Below, piece by piece: positions 31,842 through 44,434 of a DNA stretch of 64,000 bases. The notes under the pieces were generated by a model. That model had not been told where the DNA came from. It was given only the letters and a program-made list of their open reading frames with translations, and made no database searches. Position 1 is the stretch's first letter, and every line of letters begins with the position of its first letter. The stretch comes from Cytospora piceicola (lineage: Eukaryota; Ascomycota; Sordariomycetes; Diaporthales; Cytosporaceae): assembly GCA_023375675.1 (NCBI GenBank), contig JALQBC010000006.1, positions 1,240,001 through 1,304,000 of the forward strand. Direction: 5' to 3'. The translations under genes and the position numbers were made by a program.

Positions 31842-34800
31842 AAACCTTATTAAATTATAATTAATTACCTTTCTATTATTTTAAGCTATTTATATAAAAC
31901 GTAATTATTAACTTATCTTTTAAGTTTAATTTTACTAATATATTAAACGCTTTAAATAATATTAAATAACTTATTAGTATTAAAGAATTTATTTTAAATA
32001 AGCCGCCTTTAAATAAGATAAATATAAAGATATATAAATATTTTCGTTTAAATAAAAAACTCGGTATTATTTATATTAAAAACCTTCTTAAAATAAAACT
32101 ATAAAATAACGTATATATATACTAGTATTTATTTAAATTTATATCGGAAGTAAACTGTTTTATATATAAGTTTATATATATATTTAAAAATACTTTAAAT
32201 ATTCGAGTATTTAAAGGTAAATAAATATAAGTTCTTTTAATTAAAAGCTAGTAAAATTAAAAAATATTATAATAACTATACTACTTTAATAAAAAAGACT
32301 AAAAAATTATTAATAATATAATAAACGGTTTTTATAAGTAAAGTTATACTAAGTAAGTTACTTAGTTTACTTTATTTAGCTTACTTATTTTTATAATATA
32401 AAAGATAATAAAAAGTAAATATAAAAAATATATAGTTATAAACTTTTATATATTTAATAAAGTAACTATTCTTAATATATATCTGCTACTTTTTTAGTTA
32501 AACGTTTTTAAAAATATTTATAATAAGTCTTTTTTTATTATTATTAATATAAGCTTATTTTTCTATTAGTTTTAAATATACTTATTATATTATAAACGGT
32601 TTACTTTAATTAGTTATTATAATTAAAAACAGTTAAAAGTTATATTTATAAAATTTTATAACTTATTAATATATATTTAACGTTATATAAACTATATACT
32701 CCGGCTGTTTAAATACTTTACTATTATGTTTATTAATAATATTATTATTTCTTTTAATACTATTAAAAAGTATATAAAGTATTTAAAATAGCTGTTTATA
32801 TTATTTATAAAATATTATATAGTTTTATTTATTAAGAAATCTTTTATCGGATATCTTTTAATAAAATTACTTAGATTTAAAGTTAATAAACTAAATATAT
32901 ATAATACTTTAAACTAAATAAAAACTATTATTTAGTTATAGTTCTTTATTACATTATAATAACTTAAAACGTTTATTAACTTTATAAGTTATCTTTATTA
33001 TTTTATATTATAGTATATTAAATGTATTAATTTATTATAAAGATAAAAAACTTAATACTTATTAAAAAATAAGAAAATAAAAAACTTTTAAAAAGTAATA
33101 TTTAAAAAAACTATACTTATTAAACCTTTTTTAAGCTTATTTATAAAAAGGTATATTTTCTTAATAATTTTAAGTCGGCCTTAATAAGTAAAAACGCTTT
33201 ATTTTATTAAAACTTAAATAAATCGTTATTTATTTAGTTAAATACTTTAAAAGAAGTTAGATTTTTAAGTATTATCTTTTAATTAAATAATAATTTTAAA
33301 TAAAATTAAAAGTTACTTATACTTTATATTTAAATCCGCTTATTATAGTATTTAAGTAAAACTATTAATATAGCTAAATATAAATATTAGTTAATTAAAC
33401 TTAAAATTACTTATTTAATATAATTAGTTTATAAACTTTATATAGTTATTAGTTTAAACTATAAATAACTTATATATATCTTTATAAATTATATTATTAT
33501 TATTAGTATTATAAAGTAAACGTTTTTTAATATAATAAATAAACTTAAAATAAATATAAAGCTTATTTTTATATTAAAATACTTAAACTAATATAGTTTA
33601 AACGTTTACTATATTTTAAAAGTAATTAACGTATTAATAAATATTATTTTTAAACTATTAATAAGTTAACTATTTATAAAAAATAATAATATATTTAATA
33701 AATTATAAAAAAACATTACTTTATATAATATATTTTAAATCTTTATTAATTAAACATTTAAGGATTATATTATTATAAAATATTAAAAATACGTTAATTA
33801 AATTAATATTATTTAATAATTATAAAGTAATTAAATAAAAATAAATATACTATTTAAGTTAAATATAAATAGACTTTTATATTTTATAAAATTATTAAGT
33901 AAATAACTTTTTTATATTTTAATAAAAGTAGTTATAAATTTTATTATTAAAGTTTATAACGTTAAGTATTATTTCGGTAAAGATAAAGTTTAATATAATT
34001 TTACTAATAAGTTTATAATTAAGAATTACTATTAAAAGGTTTTTAAATATATTAAGAATTATTTAGTTTATATAGTAAATTATAGTAAAAATTAATAGCT
34101 ATTAAACGAAATATAGCTTATTCTTTTATTATTAATTCTGTTTTATATTATTACTATAGACTTTATAATAGCTTTACTTAACGTTTTAACTGTTAATACT
34201 TTATAAATAATCTTTAAAGTACTTTTCTTTAACGCTTTTCTTTTAGTTATAAATAAATATAATAAAGTAACTATTATTATTCTTAATAATACTATATATA
34301 TAGCTATAGATTAAGTATATGTATTATTATATATATTATATTTATATAACTAAGGTATTTTATAACGTAGTATTTTTAATAAAGATTTTAAGTTTTTTTT
34401 AAACTTTTAATAAAGCTTATAGTCCGGTTTAAATATTAAGCTAGCTTATTTAACCTTTTAATAGTTATAAACCGATAGTTAGTTTAAAGGTAAAAATAAA
34501 ATAGTAAAATTAACTATTTAGATATTTATTATATTGTATTTTAAAGTTAAATAAACCGATATTATCTTAATATTATAGTTTAATTTAAATAACGTTTATA
34601 ATAAAGCTACGAAATACTTTATTAACTAGCTTTTATATAAATTTAATTTTATTAGAATAAGCTAGTTAAAAAAAAGTATTTTAACGTTAGCTTAAAATAT
34701 ATTTTAAAAGAAAACGTAACTTATAATTACCGAAGATTAAATAGTTATAAAACTATAGTATAATAAAAAATATCGTTAATATAAGTTTACTTTAAGTAAC

Positions 34801-35004
34801 TAAGTTTTTATTAAACTTTACTATAGCTATACGTTACTTAAGGATTTATCTTAAAAGTATTTTTAATAGCGTATAAAACCGTTTTAAGTTATATATAAAG
34901 TAAGTAAACTAGTATATAAGCTTAAAATAGCTTTATATATAAATATTTACTTAATATTATCTATAATTTATCTGGTTTTAAATAAGCTACTATAGTTTAA
35001 CTTA

Positions 35005-37280
35005 CTATGTGACCCTACCCGCCCGACCGCCCTACCCGCCTGTACTAAGTAACCTAACCTTCACCTACCTAACCTTTATAACTTTACTTACAGCTATTTT
35101 AATTACCTTTAAAGCTATTACGAAGCTAAATACATTATTTTAAAGGGCTTTCGAAGCTATATAGACCTATCTAATTACTTTTACAACGGCCGGTTATAGG
35201 GCTACTTTTTTCTATACTAAAATCTAGCTATTTAAGCCTTCGAGGGATAAAGCCTTTATCTAACCTTCTTTTGTTTATAATACTATTCTTTTTACTTAAA
35301 CCTTCGAAATGCCTTGTAAAAGCTATACAGAAGACTAGATAGCCGAAGCTATCTAGGATATAACTAATAGCAGCTTAACCCTTTCGAAATCGGCTTAAAA
35401 ATACGGTATCTTTAAAATAACCCTTCTCGATCGTTTCTATAGCACCCTCCTTCTTAAAGCCGTTAATAAGGCTATACCCTACGCCCGTCTGACTAAAGAT
35501 AAAGAGGCTACGATCGAGAGATAGATTTTAAGACAGGAGAAATTAGGCTTTACCCCTACGGTTAAGGTAGTTAAAAGTATCGTTACTTCCCTTTTCGAAA
35601 ACCGTGGTAATACGAAGCCCTTTAAAAGGAAATAGCTAGATAGCTTTAAAAGGCGACATCTTTTTCTGTATATTAAAATTAGGCGTAGATAAAAGGCTTA
35701 AAGATTTAATGCCTTTACCTTTAAGGCTATTAACTAGTATTTCGATATATAAAAGGGTGAATACGATTAGATCGACCTAAACCTAGTGGCTAATATAGAC
35801 GAGGGCGGTATTATAGCTAGCTAAAGTTTAACCTTCTCTTTAACCTTTCTGACCTCCGGATTTTTTTATTTCTAACCTTTATACCTTAATATATTTAAGC
35901 CTTAATTCCCTCGTCTTTAAGACTAAAGCTACGAAAGAATACTACCTTAAATCTGACTAAGGATAAGGCTGGATAATAATAATTAAGGCTACTTCTACTA
36001 TAGGCTATCTCTTCGAGCCGGGCCTTATTTTTAAAGGGAAGGAACTTTAATTATAGTAGTTCCGACGGGAATTTAAAGCTATCGCTAACTAATATCTTAT
36101 TTCTAGTCTTAACGAGTAGACTTCGAATAAAATTAGCCTGGCTTAGCTATAAAACGTCTTTATCCTTTAACTTAACACCTTTCGAGATTACGATAAGGAC
36201 AAGGCTAGCGTTTTAGTTTTAGATAGTTACGGCTTTTATACGTTTGTATAACTTTATTTCCTTATTTATTTCCTTAAGTTCTTATAGCTACTAATTTTAA
36301 GTTTTAAATAAGATAAATTTATACAGGAAGCTTTTTACTATAACCTTTACCTTTATTACCTTCTAGCCTACTGCTCTTAAGGCTTTTAACTATAGGATAA
36401 CGGCCTATTTAAAATCGAAAAGGGAGAGTATCGTTATAAGCTCGAAAGCTTAAATTCCCTTTTCGACGTAACCTTAATAGATAAGATTAATTTCCTCCGA
36501 TACCTAGCTAAAGCTAAGCTTAAAATTATACCTATAGCTATTCGAAACTCATTTAAGACTACTAATAACTAGCTAATTAGCCGCCGGAAGGCCTTTAGCT
36601 ATCCCGAGATTAAGCTAGATAAAGAAGCTAGAAGGGCTAGCTATATAAGCGAGGAAGACGTTAATAAGGCCGAGAGCGTTGTTAATACCTAGTATATACG
36701 GAACCTCGGTTAGGCTATAGGAAATAAAGCTATACGGATAGCTATAAAGGCCTCGAAGGCTTTTAAAGCCTTATAGACGGAGCTAACTATAGCAGAGAAA
36801 GAGAACAGAGATTTTAAGGCTAAAGTAGCTAACCTTACGAAGACTAAGAAGCGAAAGGCTATACCTAACCCTAACAAGAGATTTATAACTATAGGCGAGA
36901 TTATTTCGGGTAAAAGGACTGTCGAAGACCTCGAGGAAGCCGAAGAAGCTTAAGAACAGCTAGCTAGACCTCGAAAGAAGGCTAGAAAGGCTAAGGTTAT
37001 CGACGTTATTAAGGTTATAGAAGGCGATAATAAAAACGACGATAAGACTATAGACGACGATGTCTCGGAGGAAATCTATATATGTAACGTACATGCTATA
37101 AGGCTGCTAGCTAGGTATAGAGATTAAGCGAGATAAGGGCTATAAAATAGCTTAATCGGCTTCGTAATAGCCTTAAAATAGGCTAAAAGGGGTGTAAGTA
37201 AAGTTATTAACTTTATATAGGTAAAGGTTTAATTTGTTAGTACGGGCGGGTAGGGCGGTCGGGCGGGTAGGGTTATATAG
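35005..37280 (+). mobile_element. Fot1/pogo-type Tc1/mariner transposon, 2,276 bp
   Basis: Terminal inverted repeats of about 43 bp (35,005-35,047 and 37,238-37,280) contain GACCCTACCCGCCCGACC and differ only by transitions. It is flanked by TA at 35,003-35,004 and 37,281-37,282. The empty site in gypsy-2 (near 52,615) shows the undivided sequence with a single TA, which fixes the ends. It encodes one RIP-broken transposase on the plus strand. It is less AT-rich than the host gypsy-1, so it arrived later. Confidence 0.88.
35309..37127 (+). pseudogene. Broken DDE transposase of the pogo/Fot1 family
   Basis: From ATG 35,309 the frame reads MPCKSYTED and an AIxDITNSSLTLSKSA-type helix-turn-helix (psq), then a CENP-B-type DNA-binding segment (TKDKEATIER, KWLDSFKRRH in original sense), NLVANIDEGGI, and a DDE region with LVLDSYGFYT near 36,215-36,245 (LVLDGHGSHT in intact relatives). 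The C terminus, ending near 37,127, is Lys/Glu-rich with KRKAIPNPNKRF. Many TAG/TAA/TGA stops replace Gln and Trp, and at least one indel shifts the frame between the start and the end. No functional product is possible. Confidence 0.85.
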
Positions 37281-37426
37281 TATATAAACGAGATTTATTA
37301 GCTATAAAGCTTATAGAAATAAATAATAATAAAATATAAAGGTATAGTAAGGCTTTTAAATATTATAAATTATAACGTATTATAGTTAAATGTAAGCGGA
37401 AGTATAGCTATAAGTAACTGTATATT

Positions 37427-37886
37427 TAAAGTTATAAAATATATATAAATATAAAAATATAAATATAAAATATAAAAATATAAATATAGAAGGTCGGAAA
37501 TAAATATAAATATAAATATGTATTTTATATTTTTATATTTATATTTTATATTTCTAATATAAAAATATAAAAATATAAAAATATATACTTATATAAATAT
37601 AAATATAAAATTAAATAAAATAGATATTAATATACTTTAAGAACTTTTATAATAATAACTGAAATACTTAATAGTATAATAGTTATTTATACCTTTATAT
37701 AGTTCTTTATTATTTTATATAGTGTATTTATATTTCTGTATTAGAAATATAAAAATATAAAATATAAAGGTTTAAAAATAAATATAAATACAAATACAGA
37801 AGTTTAGAAATATAAATATAAAATACATGTATTTTTATATTTTTAAAACTATAAATACAAAATATAAAAATACAGTTATAACTCTG
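37427..37886. mobile_element. hAT-type MITE, 460 bp, second copy
   Basis: Related to 23,867-24,208 along most of its length (shared GAAGGTCGGAAATAAATA and ACTCTG ends) but longer, with extra ATATAAAAATA-type repeats. The flanks TGTATATT (37,419-37,426) and CGTATATT (37,887-37,894) are an 8 bp TSD differing by one C/T. The gypsy-2 empty site has a single TATATATT. No coding capacity. Confidence 0.82.
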
Positions 37887-40844
37887 CGTATATTAAGTAT
37901 CTTATAAAATAAACCGATTATTTTAGCTATTTTAACGTATAAATACTATAAAATACTTTAAATACTAATAAAATAATTTAAAAATTCGAAATAAAAAGAG
38001 AGAAGATAAAAAAGCTACGCGTTTAGTTAATAATAAGAAAAGAACTGCTTATAAGGTAATTAAAACTTAAAGAATTAGTTACTTAAATATTATAGCTTTA
38101 ACTAAAACAAAAACTACTTAATAAACGCCTAGTAAATCGGCTAATAATATTAACGTTAAAGCCGAGAAATAATATTCGACGTTTATAAAAAGTTATTAAG
38201 TAATAAAAGTTAAATACGTTTACGTTAATATTAAGTAATAAACGATAATAAAAAAAACCTGTTTACCGACCGATTATTAATTTAAACTTTTTTTTATACT
38301 ATTTATTACTTTTTTTATTTTGTTTTTTTTATTAAAGCTTATCTTTAAAATACTATATCGTTAGCTTAACTATTATATAAAGTATTCTATTTAAAAACTT
38401 ACTTTAAAATTACCGTTTATTTACTATTTTATATAATTAAAACTATTATATCGAACTCGCTTTATATTTACCGTTAAGTATATATACTAAACCGAAAAAC
38501 TTATATAAAATATTAACAGTTAAATATATTATAAATACTTTAAAAATATTAAAAGTTTATTTAATATTATATCTTACTTTTTATAATCTTAGTTATTTAT
38601 ACTTATAAAAAAGCTATATAAAAGAGTACTTAATAAAGGTTTATAAGGCTTTATATCGGAATATATTAAACCTTAGAAGGTATAAATAAAGACTTTATTT
38701 ATATAAAAGAAAATTAGTAATATCTATTAAAACGTTTATTACTAATATATAATTTAATATTTACTTATATTACCGAACAGTTAAATAAATATATTTTTAA
38801 TAAAAAGTAATCGATAAAGAGTATACTACCTTTACCGATTAAAAGATAGAATTTAATATATATATATTATCTTTAAAGTTTTTAATATACTTAATTAGCT
38901 ATAAGGTTACTTATTATAAAGCTTAATAATACTTTAATTAATATTTTATTATTATATAAGTTAATTATAATAATATATTATATTATAAGTAAAAGCTTTA
39001 TCTTAATATATAAAATAGCTATATAAACTAAATAATAGATTTATTTATAAACGAATATAAGGAAACTAACTTAATATACTTATTAAATTATTTTATAATA
39101 TCGGCTTAAAAAAGTTTAAACTTATTTACTTATAGTTTTTTTATAGCTTTATTTATATTATCTTATAAACGTAATAAGTATATCTGTTATAATAAAAAAA
39201 GCTAATTCGCTTAAAGCGTAAATAACTTTATTATTAATAAAATAAACTTAGTTATAATATAATATATTATTATAAGTTTATAGTTTTTAAATATTAAGCT
39301 TATAAATACTATTTATATTATTATAAAAGAATAATAGAAAATAAAAAAAAAATATTATACTTTTATATTTAATATTATTACTTATATTAAGCTTATTATA
39401 AACGTTTTTAAAAAGCTTAAAATATAACTAACTTTTAAACGTTTATTATAAAACTTATAGTTATTAAGCTAAAAAGGCTTATTTACTGCTTTTATTTTCG
39501 TAAATAATAATATTAAAGAATAATTAATATATAACTTTTAGTTTAACTTTATTAAAAGCCTTTTTATAAATAAAAAGTATTATATTATTAAAAACGGTTT
39601 ACTTATTATAGTTTATAAATTAAATAAGTTTAAAATAAATTCGTTATTTATAAAACGTAAACGTTTAATATACTTTATCGCTATTATCGATAATATATAT
39701 AAGAATAATAAACTTAAAACGTTTACTAAGTTTAATATTAATACGTTTATTTTATATACTATTAAAATAAGCTATAAGCTTAAAGCTATTACTTACGTTT
39801 AAATAAATAATTAAGAGTTTTATATTATTCTATTACTTAATATAACTAATACTAATATTTTAATACTATATAATACCGCTATATAAGTAATAAACTTTAT
39901 TTACTATATTTAAAAACTTAATAAAGAATTATATATATAATACTTTAATATTACTTTTATATTTAAATACTTTTTCTATTACCGAATAAACTTTAGTTTT
40001 ATTAAAATTATATTTTAAAATAACAGTTATATTAACTAAATAGATATTTACTTTAAATAAAAACATTTTTATATTAATAACCTCGGTTTTACGTTTATTA
40101 AAACGTTTAAACGTTACTTATACAGTATAAATTTTTACTTTAAAGCTTATAGTATAATTAAAGTTATAGCTTTAACGTTTAACGAAGTTTTAACGTTAAT
40201 TAAAAACGTTTTTAATAAAGATATAAAGGCGTTATTTAGTTTATTATCTTTTTTAACTAAAAAAGAGTTAAAACTTTATTAAGTTTATTATAAATATATT
40301 TTGTTAAGTTATTATTTCGTCGTTATTTTATAGTTATCTTTATATTTATTATTTTATATTTATTAGTTTATAATCGTTCTTATAATATTAATAGTATATA
40401 TAAGTAAACTAATATTATATAATAAATACTTAAAAATAAAAACTATTATTACTTTTCTTTTTTTATTTATTTAACGGTATCGGTAGTATATATAAGTCTA
40501 TTAATACTATAAAGTAAGTATTTAAAGATAAAAACTACTTTTATCTTCTTTTTTTTATAATTAACTATACTCTTTTCTTAATTATACCTTATACTTTAAT
40601 AAGCTTTTATTTCTTTTTACTATATATACTATTATAGTTTATATAAGCCTTTACCGGTTATTTCGTTATATTAAAATTTAAATACTATTATTACTTAAAT
40701 AAAATACCTTTTTTATAAATTAATAATAGTTCTTCTTTATATTTTATAAATATAACCGTCTTTATATTATAAACTTACTATTAATTTAATTATAACTATA
40801 ATACCTATATTTACGTAAATAAAGATTTTTCTTCCGAAAGTAAT

Positions 40845-41084
40845 TATTATATACTTACTAGTAAGTTTATAATAAACTTACTTATAAACGTACTTACGAA
40901 TTTATTATATATTTACTAGTGATTTAAACGGTTAAATATATAGTAATTATATAGTAAACTTAAAGTAAGTTTATAATAGGTTTATAAGTCTATATATAGT
41001 TTATAAAAGTACTTAGTTATATAAAGAGAGAAAGAGAGAGAATCTATCTTTATTATACTTTACTATACTATACCGTTACTATTA
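40845..41084 (+). repeat. 3' LTR of gypsy-1 (240 bp)
   Basis: Same length as the 5' LTR at 23,344. Differences between the two are largely transitions. Followed directly by the TSD ATTAC. Confidence 0.88.
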
Positions 41085-42260
41085 ATTACTATAGTAAAAA
41101 GAACTTACTTATATACTTAAAAAGATTGGTTTTACCTTAGGTTTTTATAAGCTTTATTATTTTATATAAAGTAATATATTAATCTTTTTTTATATAGATA
41201 ATATCGTTATTATATATTAAAATAAAGATAAAAAAGTAGTTAAAAAAGCTATTAAATAATTAAAATTATAATATAGAATTATAAGCGGAAACGACTTTTA
41301 ATAGTTTTTAAATATTATAAATTATAATACTTTAGAATTAAACTATATAGAAGATTTAGCTTTTTTAAATAAACTATATAGATAAAATATTGTCTTTTAT
41401 ATAAATATAATAATAAGCTTTATATAAAATACTAATAGCTTTAATAGAACTATTATTATATCCGGACCGGGTATTTATTATATTAGCCTATTTATATTAA
41501 TATAAAGTCGGATTAATTCTATATATAATAGTAATTATAAAGCTAGATATAGCTTTTATAGTATTTAAGCTTATATAGTTTAATATTAATCTCAAGCTAT
41601 AGTATTATAAAGTAGCTAACTAGGTTTTAATATATTTTACTTAAATATTGGATTTTACTTTCGAATTAAAAGAAGTAGACTTTTTTAAAGTATAAAACAA
41701 CTTGTCTTTTATTAATAACAGCTTAAATCGTCGAAGTTTATAAGTATATATAATAAGACTATTTAGTAAATATATAAGATAAAAGGTAAATAAGTAAAAT
41801 ACTATAGCTATTTTTATTATAAAGGTAAAGTTATTTGTTTTTATTTAAGTATTAAAAAAAGCCTTTTTTTAATATCGGCTTATATAAGAATTATAGGTTT
41901 AGTTTAACTAATAAACTATTTAACTATAATATAATAATATATAAACAATTAAGCTAATAAATAAAGAGATTACCTAGCTTAATATAAAACTTTACTATAT
42001 AAATATATATAATTACTAGCTATAATAAGAAGTTTAATAAACACACTTATATATTAATTACGCTAGTACTTTAACTATAGTTATTAATAAACTAACTAAG
42101 ATACTTTTTATTATTAGTTAATAAAAGTTTATTATTTAACTTAAGCTAATTAATATTAAAGATAAAATGCAGAAACGAAAGGTAAAAGACTTAAAAAACA
42201 ATATAATTAATAAGCTAAAAGACTTATTAATATAATATAAATATATAGAAATATATATTA
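41085..42260 (+). mobile_element. Ty1/copia retrotransposon, 3' portion (RT to RNase H)
   Basis: Continues the frame broken at 23,343. FYIDNIVI at about 41,189-41,212 is the copia YVDDIVI catalytic motif with Asp changed to Asn by G to A. Further on, KVGLILYIIVIIKLDIAF corresponds to the conserved KxGSLxYxAxxTRPDIAF segment. LNIKLYYINIYNY near 41,978-42,018 corresponds to the TKLRHVDIHNHW motif of RNase H. A charged tail ends near 42,260. The 3' LTR is not recognised. Confidence 0.78.
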
Positions 42261-43470
42261 CGAAATTAAAAAGAAAAAGAAAGTTATAAAGTACGCCGGC
42301 TAATAAAAACCTTTTAAATAAAGATTGTAAAGTATAAAGAATTTATTAACTAAAGTAATTATATTAAATATATAAACTAAACGGCTATACGATATATCGT
42401 TTACTTACTAATAAAGAATAAATTTAACGTTACTTTAAAAATTTATATTAAAATATACTATTAAAAGCTTAAATATAAACTAAGTTATATACGTTAATTA
42501 AAGACGTTAACGATTATATTTTAAAATATAGTATTTTAAAAAGACGTTAAATACTACTACTTAAATAATTCTTTTATTAAATATTATAAAAGTAACGTAA
42601 TTATTTTTAATAAAAACAGGCTTAAAAAACTCTATAATAATATAAACGTTTTTTTCGGCCGATTAGTATATAAAATAAGCCGGGCTACTATATTAACTAT
42701 AATAAGTTACTATTTTAAATAATCGTTTCTTAAGCCTTTTAAATAAATATTTCTATACTTTATCTTACTAAGTATTTAAAAAAAAAAGTACTTTTTAAAT
42801 TCTTTTTTTTTATAATTTACGTTACCTTAGCTTTTAATTCTATATACCGATCTTATTTAAACTAGGTATTATTATAGAAATATTATAGTCTTTTTTAATA
42901 GTAACTGTTTATTAATTTGTAAATAGTTAAGTTAGTCCGGAACTTAAAGAATAAAACAGCTAGAATATTATCTCGGTTCTTTTTAATTTTAATTAATTTT
43001 AACTTTAAATCGCTAGACGATATATATTTTATAATTGTATTATAGTAAACTTAAAGATTCTAATATACTTAAGTTCTTCTTATAAGATATTTATAGTAAA
43101 AAAAGGGTTTCGATTATAAATATTAAATACTTTTTAGCTATAAGTAATAGTTAGTATTAATTCCGGTATATTAAAGTAATAAAGATATACTATACTTAAT
43201 AAGCTTATATCGATCGGTATAATATAAAGGTAAAAAAGTAGTAAAGAAAGTATACCGGATAAAGAAGCGATATATGTTAAAATTAAAATTAATTAATTAG
43301 TAGTTTTTATATAAGAAAGGTTAATAGACCGGATAGTAAAATAAGTTTAAAATATAGCTTTATTAAAGCTCGAGTTCGAGTTAATCGTTTTTCGTTTAAA
43401 GTTTATAATAATTTTATATTTCTTTTATATTTTAAAGTTATTTTAAAAAGGGATATTTAACGGTTTAAGT
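42261..43470. other. Unresolved RIP-degraded sequence
   Basis: AT-rich and mutated like its surroundings. Probably copia 3' flank plus other repeat remnants. I could match it to no LTR or domain in this window. Confidence 0.4.
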
Positions 43471-43474
43471 TTTT

Positions 43475-44224
43475 AAACCGTTAAAGGAGGCTTAACGCGG
43501 TAGCTACTAGTACTAAACCTACTAACCTTACGTTAATATATTTTAAAAAGTATTTCGAGTACTTATTTTATTGACTTTTTTTACTTAAAAAAATAAGATA
43601 TAATAAAGTTTTACTACCTATACTTATCCCGACGTAATTAAACTTAAACATTATCCCTTTTATCTCTTTACCTTTATTTCTATAGCCGACGGTTGTTTAA
43701 AAGTATAGGCCTTCGGGCTTACTCTTAATTAACTTTAACGTAGTAAGGCCGGTAGCTTTTAGTTTTTTATAAGGGTTACTCGCCTTTATAACAGTATTAT
43801 ATATAAAGTATAAAGAATAGTTGAAAGCTATAGCTAGCCTTCGACTTATTTATCTTTTTAAAATAAAGGTATTAGTAAATAACTTAGTAAGAGGAACTAT
43901 AAAAGAAGTACTTATAATAAGCTTTACACCGGCTTTACCTTTACCTTTACCTTTATTTTCGTTCTTTTTTTCGTCTTCGTTTTTATTCTTATTCTTATTT
44001 ATATCCTTATCCTTATTTTTATCGTTATTATTATCGTTTAAACAAACAATAATACCGTTAAGCTATATATTAGTTAAAAAAGATATAAGAGATAAAGATA
44101 CGAAAAGATATACGATAAGGGTAGTCGGTTTTATAAAGGGGACTAGTTTAGCTTAGTATATATTATTAGCTATTTCGGCTACCCTTTCTTTAATATAGAA
44201 AGGTATTATAAAAACGATTAAGAA
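43475..44224 (-). pseudogene. Unidentified RIP-broken reading frame
   Basis: On the minus strand, from about 44,090 down, the sequence reads as an unusually open frame: an Asn/Lys/Asp/Gly-rich charged tract (KNENKGKGKGKAG) then LIISTSFIVPLTKLFTNTFIL, and later LKATGLTTLKLIKSKPEGLY and GKEIKGIMFKFNYVGISIGS. Stops are TAA where CAA is expected. I recognise no family. It is cut on the right by gypsy-3 at 44,225 and may continue past 63,860. It could be a transposon gag or a host gene. The 111-codon open frame on the opposite strand (43,821-44,156) is its low-complexity shadow. Confidence 0.3.
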
Positions 44225-44229
44225 AGAAC

Positions 44230-44434
44230 CGTAAAAGGCTAGCCTTTAAGTAGTTACAGAAAAGGATCCTATTACTGTTTATAATCTTCTATAAGGGAAG
44301 ATTTTAAGTAGCTGTTATAGTAGTACGTAAAGCAGAGATTATACTGCTCTTAGGCGTTATAGCGTAAGTGTAACGTTATAACGCAGGCTTCGGCCTGTAT
44401 ATACCGAAGCCTTTATAAGCTTTAGCCTGTAATA
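44230..44434 (-). repeat. 3' LTR of gypsy-3 (205 bp)
   Basis: Direct repeat of 63,650-63,854. Contains a GCAGGCTTCGGCCTG palindromic segment. Confidence 0.85.

Larger units (their letters stand above)
23344..41084 (+). mobile_element. Gypsy-1: Ty3/gypsy LTR retrotransposon with four nested insertions
   Basis: Bounded by 240 bp direct LTRs (23,344-23,583 and 40,845-41,084) and a 5 bp TSD, ATTAC, at 23,339-23,343 and 41,085-41,089. Removing the duplication restores the copia reading frame. The integrase region is readable near 34,100-34,700; TDS followed by a stop at 34,470-34,485 corresponds to the HPQTDGQ motif typical of fungal Ty3/gypsy integrases. Gag should lie in 24.2-27.8 kb and protease/RT in 31.9-34 kb, all RIP-broken. 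Nested insertions are at 23,867, 27,796, 35,005 and 37,427. Without them the element is about 10.6 kb. The 2.9 kb between the integrase end (about 38 kb) and the 3' LTR is unexplained. Confidence 0.88.

Noticed and set aside
43821..44156. 111-codon plus-strand ORF, the only long ATG frame in the AT block
   Set aside because: Leu/Phe/Ser low-complexity translation of a pyrimidine-rich tract; the opposite strand reads more like a former protein.
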